A stretch of DNA of 21,063 bases from CAYWBW01 sp964456745 (GTDB lineage: Bacteria > Patescibacteriota > Gracilibacteria > GCA-2401425 > JAJOLG01): positions 1 to 21,063 of the forward strand of contig CAYWBW010000031.1 of NCBI GenBank assembly GCA_964456745.1, written 5' to 3'. The notes beneath the pieces were generated by a model that made no database searches, was not told the origin of the DNA, and worked only from the letters and a program-made list of their open reading frames with translations. A program made the translations under genes and the position numbers. Position 1 is the stretch's first letter; each line of letters opens with the position of its first letter. Positions 9,883 to 18,595 of this stretch are shown piece by piece.

Positions 9883-9956
9883 TGGCTCGGGAAGCTGGAT
9901 TCGAACCAACGATAAGGGATTCAGAGTCCCTTGCCTTACCACTTGGCGATTCCCGA
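9883..9956 (-). tRNA. tRNA-Gln (anticodon CUG)
   Basis: 74 nt including an encoded CCA. The acceptor stem TCGGGAA pairs with TTCCCGA, with G as discriminator. The anticodon stem AGGGA/TCCCT holds the loop CTCTGAA, giving CUG, which reads the Gln codon CAG. The T-arm contains the standard GGTTCGAATCC. The 5' segment (ATCGCCAAGTGGTAAGGCA) is typical of tRNA-Gln. Confidence 0.95.
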
Positions 9957-10047
9957 ATACTATAAATTATCTATATTAAGATATTCTTACAATTTAGTTT
10001 TTCAACTTATTTTTATTTTTTGCATAACTAAGTAAAGAAAATTCGTC

Positions 10048-10075
10048 TTGTATTTTATCAACAAAAATTTAATAT
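10048..10075 (+). promoter_or_regulatory. Possible promoter for the ytxH-like/pyrG operon
   Basis: TTGTAT (10048-10053), a 16-base spacer and TAATAT (10070-10075) lie 28 bases upstream of the ATG at 10104. The match is moderate and the region is AT-rich, so the call is tentative. Confidence 0.35.
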
Positions 10076-10103
10076 GACTTTAATTAATTTATAATTAAAA
10101 TTT

Positions 10104-10547
10104 ATGAAATTATTTAAATTTATACTATGATTAGTATCCTGAGCAACAGTATGAATGCTTTGTGCTAAAAAAACATGAGAAACATTGAGAACTGAACTCA
10201 AATGAAAAACAACTGAGCAAAAAGCGAAAATAATTTGAAGTGAACTAATAGACATATGAAAAGAGCTCAGTGCGCTTTTGCAAGATATTCCTGAAAATGA
10301 TCAGGTTAAAGAAATTAGTAAATTGTGAAAAACAAAAGTAAAAGAAATGATTAAAAATGCTAAAGCATCATGAAGCGAATGACTTAAGGAATATTTACCA
10401 ATATTGCAAGATGCATTAAAAGAAATTGAATCGTGACTTAAAGAAGGTTCCAAAACATTAAAAAAACAATGACAAGTTGCGAAGAAAGATATAAAGAAGT
10501 CCGTAAATAAAGCAGTTAAAAAAATCAAAAAAAAGATTAATAAATAA
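10104..10547 (+). CDS. YtxH-like membrane-anchored coiled-coil protein
   Basis: 147 residues with TGA as Gly. A short N-terminal membrane helix with small residues (FILGLVSGATVGMLCAKKTG, residues 6-25) is followed by ETLRTELK. This is the layout of the YtxH/gas-vesicle-like family: glycine/alanine-rich helix, then a Lys-Thr/Ser-Gly turn and an amphipathic helix. The rest is long, charged helix, ending in a strongly basic tail (about 110-147, KKDIKKSVNKAVKKIKKK). The family has no proven enzymatic role; envelope-associated stress functions have been suggested. It starts the operon, with pyrG 13 bases downstream. No Shine-Dalgarno sequence is present. Confidence 0.75.
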
Positions 10548-10560
10548 AAAGATTTTTTCG

Positions 10561-12159
10561 ATGGTAAAACACATCTTTGTTACTTGATGAGTATGTTCTA
10601 GTTTATGAAAATGAATTGCTGCTTCATCAATAGGGGCAATATTAAAAAGTGCATGATATAAAATATTCATGCAAAAACTTGATCCCTATTTAAATATAGA
10701 CCCATGAACAATGTCACCTTTTCAACATTGAGAAGTTTTCGTTACAGAAGATTGAGCTGAGACAGATCTTGATCTATGACATTATGAAAGGTTTATAGAT
10801 AACAATTTATCTAGGTTCTCCACGCTCACAACCTGAAAAATATATTCAAGTGTTTTAGAAAAAGAGAGGAAATGACTATACAAAGGTAGAACGATCCAAA
10901 TAGTCCCACATATAACTAATGAAATTATTGCCAATATTAAAAAGGCATGAAATAAAAGTAAGGCAGATTTTTTAATTGTAGAAATATGATGAACAGTTTG
11001 AGATATAGAATGAGAACCATACTTAGAAGCAATAAGACAAATGAGATTTGAACTATGAAAAGAGAGAACTTTATTTGTACATTTAACCCTTTTACCTTAC
11101 TTACTAGCGTCAAATGAATTAAAAACTAAACCTACACAGCTATCAGTGAAAGCTCTTAAGTCCGTGTGAATAACACCTGACATAATTTTAGCCAGGGCTG
11201 ATAAAAATGTATGAAAATCAATCTTGGAAAAGATTTCTATGTTTTGTGATGTAGATAAAGACGCAGTGATACCAGCAAAAACTCTTGATTCTATATACAA
11301 GGTGCCTATTTATTTTGAAAAATATAATTTATCTAAAGTAATTGCAAAAAAATTCTGACTTAAATATAAGCTTCCTGACATGAAAGCGTTTGAAAAATAT
11401 GTAAACTTAATCGAGAAAACAAAAAAAGAAATAAGTATATGATTAGCAGTAAAGTATAACTGACTTGATGATGCATACCTCTCAGTCATCGAAGCTGTAA
11501 AAACAGCTTGATATATTAATTGAAGAAAAGTAAATATTGTTTGGATTGATACAGAAAAGGTAGAAAATTTAGACCAGGCAGAATTTGATAAAACAAAATT
11601 GTGTAGCTGAATATGCGTACCTTGAGGGTTTTGAATTAGATGAATTGAATGAAAAATTAAAATTGCCGAACATTGCAGAAAAAATAATATTCCATACTTT
11701 TGATTATGTCTTTGAAGTCAAATATTAGCTATAGAATTTGCGAGATCAATTTGAATAAAATGAGCAAATTCCGAAGAATTTGATGGCAAAACTGCTAATA
11801 AAATAGTTGCTTTTTTGCCTGGACAATCAACAAAAAACGATATATGATGAACTCTAAGATTGTGATCTTATCCATGCAAACTACTAAAATGAAGCATAGC
11901 CCACAACGCTTACAATAAAGATTTAATACATGAAAGACATAGGCATAGGTATGAATTCAATAATAAATTTAAAGAAAAGCTGGAATCTAAATGATTAGTT
12001 ATTTCTTGAACATCCCCTGATTGAAGTTTAATGGAGATAGTAGAAATAAAAGATCATCCATTTATGTTATGAACACAATTTCATCCAGAATTCAAATCTA
12101 GACCATATAAATGCCATCCCTTATTTGATCAATTTATAAAAGCTAGCTTAAATTATTAA
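10561..12159 (+). CDS. pyrG: CTP synthase
   Basis: 532 residues with TGA as Gly, the normal length for PyrG. It aminates UTP to CTP using ATP and glutamine, the last step of CTP synthesis. The synthetase domain (about 1-265) begins with TGGVCSSLGKGIAA (8-21) and continues with LDPYLNIDPGTMSPFQHGEV and the metal-binding GGTVGDIEGEPY loop. The class I glutamine amidotransferase domain (about 290-530) contains VPGGFGIRG, nucleophile C383 in GLCLGSQ, and H508/E510 in QFHPEF. Residues 9, 10, 16 and 18 are TGA codons at invariant glycines, which is among the clearest evidence for UGA=Gly in this window. It sits between the YtxH-like gene (13 bases) and a probable CTP-using kinase gene (0 bases). 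Confidence 0.98.
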
Positions 12160-12774
12160 ATGACAGAAAGAAAAGAGCTTTTTAGGCAATCATTGCATAT
12201 TTTGTATGGACCAATTCTAGTAGTTTTACATTATCACTGATTTATCATAAATGAACTATTATTAGTATTTACTTTTTTTTTGTGAATTATACTATATCTT
12301 ATAAAGAAAAAAATTTATATCCCACTCATTTACAGTTTTTTGAAAAATACTGAAAGAAAGTCTGATTTTAAATCATTTCCTTGAAAATGATTTTTTTACT
12401 TTACACTTTCGAGTCTTTTGCTTTTTTTAATTTTTCAAAACTCAGAAATTTGAGTTGCTTATATAAGCATACTAATACTTTGTATTTTAGATTCAGTATC
12501 AACTCTTATCTGAACAAAATATTGAAAAACAAAATGGCCTTTTAATAAAAAGAAAACATTAGAGTGAAGCGTGGCCTGATTTGTTTTTTCCATGTTTTGA
12601 ACATATTATTTAGCTAATTCATATTGAATTTCATTAAGCTTTCTTTTTATTACATGTTTTATTGCAATGTTAGTTGAAGTTCCAGAATTTACAATTAATT
12701 GATTTAAACTTAATGACAATGTTACCATTCCTTTTGTATCAGCATTGGTGCTAAGTTTTTTACAATTTTATTAG
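12160..12774 (+). CDS. Dolichol/phytol kinase-family CTP-dependent lipid kinase
   Basis: 204 residues with TGA as Gly, very hydrophobic, with about six membrane segments. The hallmark of the phosphatidate cytidylyltransferase/dolichol kinase/phytol kinase family is present: DSVSTLIGTKYGKTK (111-125) followed by KKTLEGSVAG (131-140). Further matches are FPGKGFFYFTLSSLL (73-87) and the C-terminal LNDNVTIPFVSALVLSFL (184-201). Members that act as kinases (SEC59, VTE5, bacterial DgkA-unrelated kinases) use CTP to phosphorylate a polyprenol, phytol or diacylglycerol; true CdsA enzymes are longer. The ATG directly abuts the pyrG stop codon, so the enzyme is translated right after the CTP-producing enzyme. 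The lipid substrate cannot be deduced. Confidence 0.82.
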
Positions 12775-12809
12775 TGTTTGCAAGTACAAAACAAATTAGA
12801 TAAATTCAA

Positions 12810-12838
12810 TTGACTTTAATGAGAGCATATAATAAAAT
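12810..12838 (+). promoter_or_regulatory. Promoter of tRNA-Leu
   Basis: TTGACT (12810-12815) is followed after 17 bases by TAAAAT (12833-12838). A perfect TATAAT also occurs at 12828-12833, but only 12 bases from the -35 box. Either -10 box places transcription start shortly before the tRNA at 12855. Confidence 0.5.
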
Positions 12839-12854
12839 TTTTTAGATAAATCAA

Positions 12855-12937
12855 GCCCAGGTGGTGGAATTGGTAGACACGCATGGCTTAGAACCATGTT
12901 CGCGAGAGTGGAGGTTCGAGTCCTCTCCTGGGCACCA
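12855..12937 (+). tRNA. tRNA-Leu (anticodon UAG)
   Basis: 83 nt including an encoded CCA. Acceptor stem GCCCAGG/CCTGGGC with A as discriminator. The anticodon stem CATGG/CCATG carries the loop CTTAGAA, giving UAG, which reads CUA and probably other CUN leucine codons. A long variable arm (GTTCGCGAGAGT) and a GGTTCGAGTCC T-arm fit a class II tRNA. Confidence 0.96.
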
Positions 12938-12969
12938 GTAAAATTTTAACTTGTAATTAACTTAGATAA

Positions 12970-13536
12970 GATTATATTCGTAATCAATCAAGTTTTTATG
13001 AGTCTTATATTATCAAGAAAAGAAGTTTAGAAAAACCAGTTAGAAGTGTTTTAATATCTCCTTGATATAGGTCAGATGTTATTTCTTCTTATAATGCTAA
13101 GTGAAATGAAGATAACTTTTGCATTGACCTAGAATACAGTGTGCCCAACCAAAATAAAGCACTTGTCCTTGACAACTTAAAAAGAACATTAATTAACTAC
13201 AATTGATCAAAAAAAATCTCAATAAGAATTAATTCTCTTGATAAACATAGTTCAAATAAAACTGCAATTGATGATATATCAGACTTAAGAAGTTTATTAT
13301 CTATTGCTAATATTAATAGAAAAATATATTCAATTATAATACCAAAAAATAAGAACTCCATTGGATACCAGTAGAATAGAAAATTTATAGACTGGGCAAC
13401 TAATATTATTAATAATTTACCTTGTGATTATCGTGAGAATCCTATTGCATTTAAATTGGACTGAGAAATGATTGCAGTATTGATAGCTAGTCAAGCAAAA
13501 AGAATATTAGAAAAAGCTCAACAATTTGACACTTAA
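12970..13536 (+). pseudogene. Decayed citrate-lyase-beta-like (HpcH/CitE) gene
   Basis: The frame opens after a TAA at 12967-12969 and ends at TAA 13534-13536, with a TAG at 13372-13374 in the middle. Motifs of the HpcH/HpaI aldolase and CitE family appear in order: RSVLISPG (from 13042), CIDLEYSVP (usually DLEDSV), IRINSLD, and IIIPK. After the TAG come FKLDGEMIAVLIASQ and a helical tail like the family C-terminus. About 100 residues are missing between the two parts, compared with the usual 280-300. No in-frame ATG precedes the first motif. The acidic residue of DLED is replaced by Tyr. Together this is a gene remnant. TGA is still at glycine positions, so decay is recent or the gene was native to this code. 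Neighbour tRNA-Leu lies 32 bases upstream. Confidence 0.7.
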
Positions 13537-13561
13537 TTTTATCAAATTGATTAATTACTTT

Positions 13562-14545
13562 TTATTTTTTAGATATTTGATCATAAAGCCAGTCTCTGAA
13601 TAGTTGCTCATCTCATCATCAGATTAATGATTTTAACTTGCTCTGCATGCTTTCATATGAAAGTTTTAGCTCAGGAATATTTATAGTAGATGCTCAATGA
13701 TTGACATGTATATGATCAGGAAATAAAGATAGATTTATTAATGCTTGTCATTTTTTTAAATCTGCTAAGTATTGTTCAATATCAAACACTGCACAGTCAC
13801 TAAGTGCTCGAAACAAATAACCATAAGAAAACTGTTGACTTTCAACTCATACACATCATCGAGTTTCATAATTACCTTCAATGAAACTCTGATACATGTT
13901 AACAATACTACTAGCACTATAATTAGCTTTTTTGATTAAAAACATATTTCATAAATAAATAACAAAGTCTCTAATTTGTGATGTGCTGTTAGTAAATTCA
14001 CTAACATTAAGGTTAGATCATAATATGGTTAAGTTAATTCTATTTTTAATTGAATTATCACGAACATAATTTATTAGATCAACATATATTGAATTAATTT
14101 TATTAAAAAATTCTGAAACAGAATCTCATGGTCAATATAAATACTTAAACTCGATCGCACAGTTTTCACTACAAAAATAATTTAATAAATCAATCATTTT
14201 CTCTAACAAAACCTGGTCATTAAATTTGCTAAATTTTCTTGATATATCATTAATTGTAAATGTTACTGATGATTGATTTTTGAGCATAGAAAGATCCAAA
14301 TTTTCACTTAAACTATTAACCGGGGGCACAATTAGTATATCATTACTGCCAACTGACTGTATAGAAAAATATTTTCGTATTAACCCGACTACTTCAACAA
14401 CTTCAGTTTTAAAATTAGTAATTTCTCAAGTCTCGAATATTCATTTTCAATGATGGCAATGGGTACAAATATTTGTACATCGATTATCACTTCTGATTTC
14501 TAATGAAATTCAAGCTTGTTTTTCTAAAAAAGTTTTTTCATTCAT
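13562..14545 (-). CDS. Protein with N-terminal CX3CX2C cluster, possible radical SAM enzyme
   Basis: 327 residues with TGA as Gly. Near the N-terminus EIRSDNRCTNICTHCHHG places C23, C27 and C30 in a CX3CX2C arrangement at the end of a predicted first beta strand. This is the geometry that binds the 4Fe-4S cluster of radical SAM enzymes, and CTNxCxHC is a common variant. Later signatures of the fold (a GGE-like motif binding SAM) are not obvious; DILIVPPVN (residues about 65-73) may replace one. No second Cys-rich cluster is evident, only scattered cysteines (for example SENCAIE, RGCVGVE, SDCAVF). Substrate unknown. It ends 26 bases from the stop of the decayed CitE-like gene and starts 109 bases from tRNA-Ser. 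A non-SAM iron-sulfur or zinc protein is an alternative. No Shine-Dalgarno sequence precedes the ATG. Confidence 0.6.
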
Positions 14546-14653
14546 AGTATTTATGAATACATATAACATTAATTTTGTCAATCTTTTGACAATTGCTAAC
14601 TTCTCATAGAAACAAAAAATCCAATAAAATAGTTATTTATTGGATAGTATCAC

Positions 14654-14741
14654 TGGCGGAGAGAACGGGATTCGAACCCGTGGAGACTAATGCCTCACAC
14701 GCTTTCCAAGCGTGCGCGTTCAACCACTCTGCCATCTCTCC
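14654..14741 (-). tRNA. tRNA-Ser (anticodon GGA)
   Basis: 88 nt including an encoded CCA. Acceptor stem GGAGAGA/TCTCTCC with G as discriminator. The anticodon stem CACGC/GCGTG holds the loop TTGGAAA, giving GGA, which reads UCC and UCU. The long variable arm and the T-arm GGGTTCGAATCCC fit a class II tRNA-Ser. It lies 19 bases downstream of the serS stop on the same strand. Confidence 0.96.
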
Positions 14742-14760
14742 ACATAATATGTTATTTGTA

Positions 14761-16035
14761 CTATTTTTTAACTATTTTATCAAAATTTACCCATTTTTTT
14801 AATACTTCTGGTACTAATATTTCTCAATTCTTTGTCTGATAATTTTCCATAATAGCAATTAAACATCTTCATACTGCAACCGCTGTTCAATTTAGAGTAT
14901 GTAGTGTTTCATTTTTTCAATCTTTTCTTTTGACCCTAATATTTAATCTTCTAGCCTGAAAATCTGTACAATTTGATGTAGAAGTAACTTCACGGTATTC
15001 TCATTGCCCTGGCATCCAAGCTTCAATATCATATTTCTTTGCAGCAGGTCATCATAGATCTCATGCACAAATGTCAATAAGTTGATAATGAAGACCTAGT
15101 CATTTATAAATTTCTTCTTCAATTTTTAATATTTGATCATGCTCTTCCCATGATTTTTTTGGATCTGCAAAAACTCACATCTCAATCTTGTCAAATTGAT
15201 GGCATCTCAATATTCATTTTGCATCTTTTCAATAGGCTCATGCCTCTCTTCTAAAACATGGCGAATATGCACTTATTCTTATAGGCAAATCATCTTCGTG
15301 TATTAATTCATCAGCATAATATGCTGTATTTGGAACTTCTGAAGTTCCAATAAGATATAAATCATCTAATCAAGGGTTAACTGCATAAACCTCTTCTTCG
15401 TGTCAACTATCTAGAAATCAAGTTCAAAATGCAGCTCCCTTATTTACCATGTACGGTGGCAATTGGGGTTTAAATCAATATTTCATTACAATTTCAAATG
15501 AATATTGAACTAAAGCAAATTGCAATAAAACAAGTTCATTTTTCAAAAAATGAAATCTAGATCATGCAACTTTTGCTCATCTTTCTGAATCAATTAAATC
15601 AAGATCTTCTCAAAGCATCCAATGCTCTTTTGCTTCAAAGTCAAATTCAGGTTTTTTTCATTCGTAACGAATTACTTTATTATCTTCATCTGATTTTCAA
15701 TCTATAACAGAATCATGTGCTGGATTTGGTAAACTACAAAGTGATTTATTCAGTTTTTGTCTAAGATCTTTTTCTAAAGATTCATGATCTTTTAGATATG
15801 ATTTAACTTCTTTCATTTCATTGAGAGATTTTTGTTTTTCTTCTCATTGAAGATTTGGTATATCTTTGCCAATCTTATTTTGATATGCTCTCTTTTCATC
15901 TAACGATCTTGATAAATTGTTTAATTTTTCATAATTTAAAACAATATAATCTATCAATCCAATATCTCATCATTTCTTTTCAATTCAATCGATATATAAT
16001 TTATCTCGATCTACTAATTTTTTAATATCTAACAT
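14761..16035 (-). CDS. serS: Seryl-tRNA synthetase
   Basis: 424 residues with TGA as Gly, the usual length. It charges tRNA-Ser with serine. The N-terminal tRNA-binding domain is a long antiparallel coiled coil (about 35-105, Glu/Lys-rich). The class II catalytic core shows motif 2 with FRREAGAYG (261-269) and RCHQFDKIEM, the adenylate-site segment EYREVTSTSNCTDFQARR, and motif 3 with GTAVAVGRCLIAIMENY (R390). Conserved glycines in motif 3 and in LDSGHEEEVY are TGA. The gene is divergent from purL, and a tRNA-Ser lies 19 bases after its stop. There is no long leader that could hold a T-box; the ATG lies about 15 bases after the likely transcription start. Confidence 0.97.
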
Positions 16036-16056
16036 ATTTTGAGTTAATTAATTTAT

Positions 16057-16084
16057 ATAATAATTATTCTTATATCTTTGTAAA
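16057..16084 (-). promoter_or_regulatory. Promoter of serS
   Basis: On the minus strand TTTACA (16084-16079), a 16-base spacer and TATTAT (16062-16057) lie 22 bases upstream of the ATG at 16035. The implied leader is about 15 bases, too short for a T-box or attenuator. Confidence 0.45.
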
Positions 16085-16168
16085 ATACAATCGAATTTAA
16101 CATTTATTTTTTATTTATTTACACTTATATTAAATGTGATTTCAATTTAAAAGTAATTTAATAAACTT

Positions 16169-18595
16169 ATGGAAATATTTAAAATTTTTGATTTAAGCGA
16201 TAATCAGCTAGAAATTGCTCTTAAAAAACATAATATTTGACTAAAAATTAGTGAAGCAAGAAAAATATCTAAAATTTTATGAAGAGATCCAACAATGACA
16301 GAGGCTATAATTTGGGGAAATCAATGAAGCGAACATGCTAGCTATAAATCTACAAGAAATTATCTAAAAACCTTGCCTACTTCTGGACCTGACGTAATTT
16401 TATGACCCACTGAAGACTCTTGAGTTATTAAACTATGTGATCTTCCAAACTGAGATTCATATTGAATAGTAGTATCTCATGAATCTCACAACTCCCCTAG
16501 TCAAATCGTTCCATATGAATGAGCTGCAACTTGAGTATGATGAATAATGAGAGATATTGTATGCATGTGATCAAAGGCAATTTGAGTATTAGATTGTTTG
16601 AGATTTTGATCTCTTGATGTTGAAAAATCAAAAATCATTGCCAAATGATGTGTTGATTGAATCTGATGATATGGAAATCCAATTTGAGTACCAAATCTAT
16701 GATGAGATATATATTTTGATAAACAATTTGAAGACTATTGTCTTGTAAATGTATTTGCTGTTTGACTTATAAAAGAGTCACAAATAATACATTCATTTGC
16801 TCCCAAAGAAGCATGAAATCTATGATATGACTATATTTTAGTTTGAAAACCAACAGATAATTCATGATTTGGATGAGCTGCATTTTCAAGTAAGAACATA
16901 AATGAATTAAATTATGAAGAAAATAAATGAGCAGTTCAAGAACCTAATCCATTCCTAGAAAGACACTTAATGGCTTCAACTTACGATTTATTTAAAAAAT
17001 TAGAAAATGACTGAAATCTTTGAAGGGTTGGATATAAAGATTTATGAGCTTGATGAGTAATATGTGCAAGTGTAGAATTAGTTGATGGTCAATGATTTTG
17101 ATGAGAAGTTTATTTAGATGATATTCATAAATCTATTGATAATATGAAGCCTGAAGTTATTGCATGTAGTGAAACCCAGGAAAGATTTATGTGGGTATGT
17201 CATCCTGAATTAACTGAAATGATACTCAGTCATTACAATGACAAATGGGCACTTTGAGAAGTTTCAAAATGAGCAAAAGCCTCAAAAATATGAAAAGTAG
17301 TAAAATGAGGTCAGTATAAAATGTATTACAAATGAGAATTAGTATGTGATGCAAAAGCTAAGAATATTACAGAATGAATCCTTTATGACAGGGAAGTAAC
17401 TCAAGCTCTTAGAGAATTTTGTGAGCCCAATATTTCTATTAAAGATACTAAGATAATTATATCAGATAATTGATCTGACGTTTTCTCAATGGAAATAAAG
17501 GAAATTGCAAAAAATATTATTTCTTCTGCAAACCTTGCTTCATCAGAATGTGTATTTGAAAAATATGATAAAAGCGTACAAGCAAATACATTTTTAGAAA
17601 GATGAGAAACTCAAGCATCTGTAATAAGTCCACTTAAGTGAATAAATCTAAAATGAAACTTAAACCAGATCTGAATATCACTTGCACAAACTTGATCATG
17701 AAGATATTGATTAATTTCAGCTTATTATCAAGCTAGTCATTCTGTATCGAAAGCCTGTATGTTAGTCGCTAGTGTGTGAGCAAGTCCTATTTGTATTACT
17801 GACTGTTTAAATTATGCAAATCCTGAAATTCCAGAACAAATGTGGGAGTTTTCTCAATGAATAAAATGAATTAAAGATGCTTGCCTAACAATTGGTAATG
17901 AATTAAATGGATCAAATTTACCTATTATATCATGAAATGTTTCATTATATAAAAACGTCCCTCCATCATCTATTATATGATGTGTTGGAAAAATGGATAA
18001 CTACAAGAATGCTATATCTAAAAAAATTAAATGAAGTGATAATATATTAATAATGATTTGAAAAAGACTAAATGAATTATGATGATCAGAATTTTACAAG
18101 AATATTACACTTGATAAAGCTAGCAATTCAAATATTTGTGATAATAATTGACTAATACTCTGAAAAAATGTCGTTAAGAGTAATTTTAAATTTGTAGCAG
18201 ACGTTATTAATGCGATGGATAAACTAATTTCTGAAAAAAAGATACTTAGTTCTAATGTGATTTCAACTTGATGACTTTATTCATGCATAATTGATATGAT
18301 TATGCCAAATCAAAAAGACACAAGTTTTGATTTATGAATTGAAATAAATTGTGACATTGATGTTAATACAGAGCTGCAATTTTTGTTTTCAGAAAGTTTA
18401 TGAATCTTAATTGAGATTAAGCCTGAGGATAAAGATATAGTTTTAGAAATGTTTTGAAAATATGCTCAAATTATTTGAAAAACCACTTCTAATAAAAAAC
18501 TAGAATTTAGTTGAAATATAAATAACGATTGGTGATTTTCAAATAATGAAATTTATAAACTATGGTATAATTGATTAAGAAAGTATTGGAGCTAA
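16169..18595 (+). CDS. purL: Phosphoribosylformylglycinamidine synthase, PurL
   Basis: 808 residues with TGA as Gly. It converts FGAR to FGAM with ATP and ammonia in purine synthesis. It lacks a C-terminal glutaminase, so it is the small (PurL of PurLQS) type, although longer than the typical 740. Family segments in order: GSEHASYKS (54-62, with the key H56), SHESHNSPSQIVPYEGAATGVGG (103-125), DLGAGGVICASVEL, a second nucleotide-binding half with GLISAYYQASHSVSKA, then ISGNVSLYK. Deviations from the consensus: WSEHCSYK is GSEHASYK, and ESHNHPS is ESHNSPS. The Gly at 54 is a TGA where Trp is usual, but TGA at 118, 122, 124 and 125 are invariant glycines, so Gly is the consistent reading. No purQ or purS lies nearby. 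The gene ends overlapping leuA by 4 bases. Confidence 0.93.

Noticed and set aside
16036..16168. T-box or amino-acid riboswitch ahead of serS or purL
   Set aside because: The serS leader is only about 15 bases and the purL side shows no stem-loop or T-box sequence in the 133-base gap.
16339..16341. PurL lacks the Cys of SEHCSYK, so perhaps a pseudogene
   Set aside because: The frame is open for 808 codons with all other domain motifs in order, and the Cys is not needed for the synthetase chemistry.
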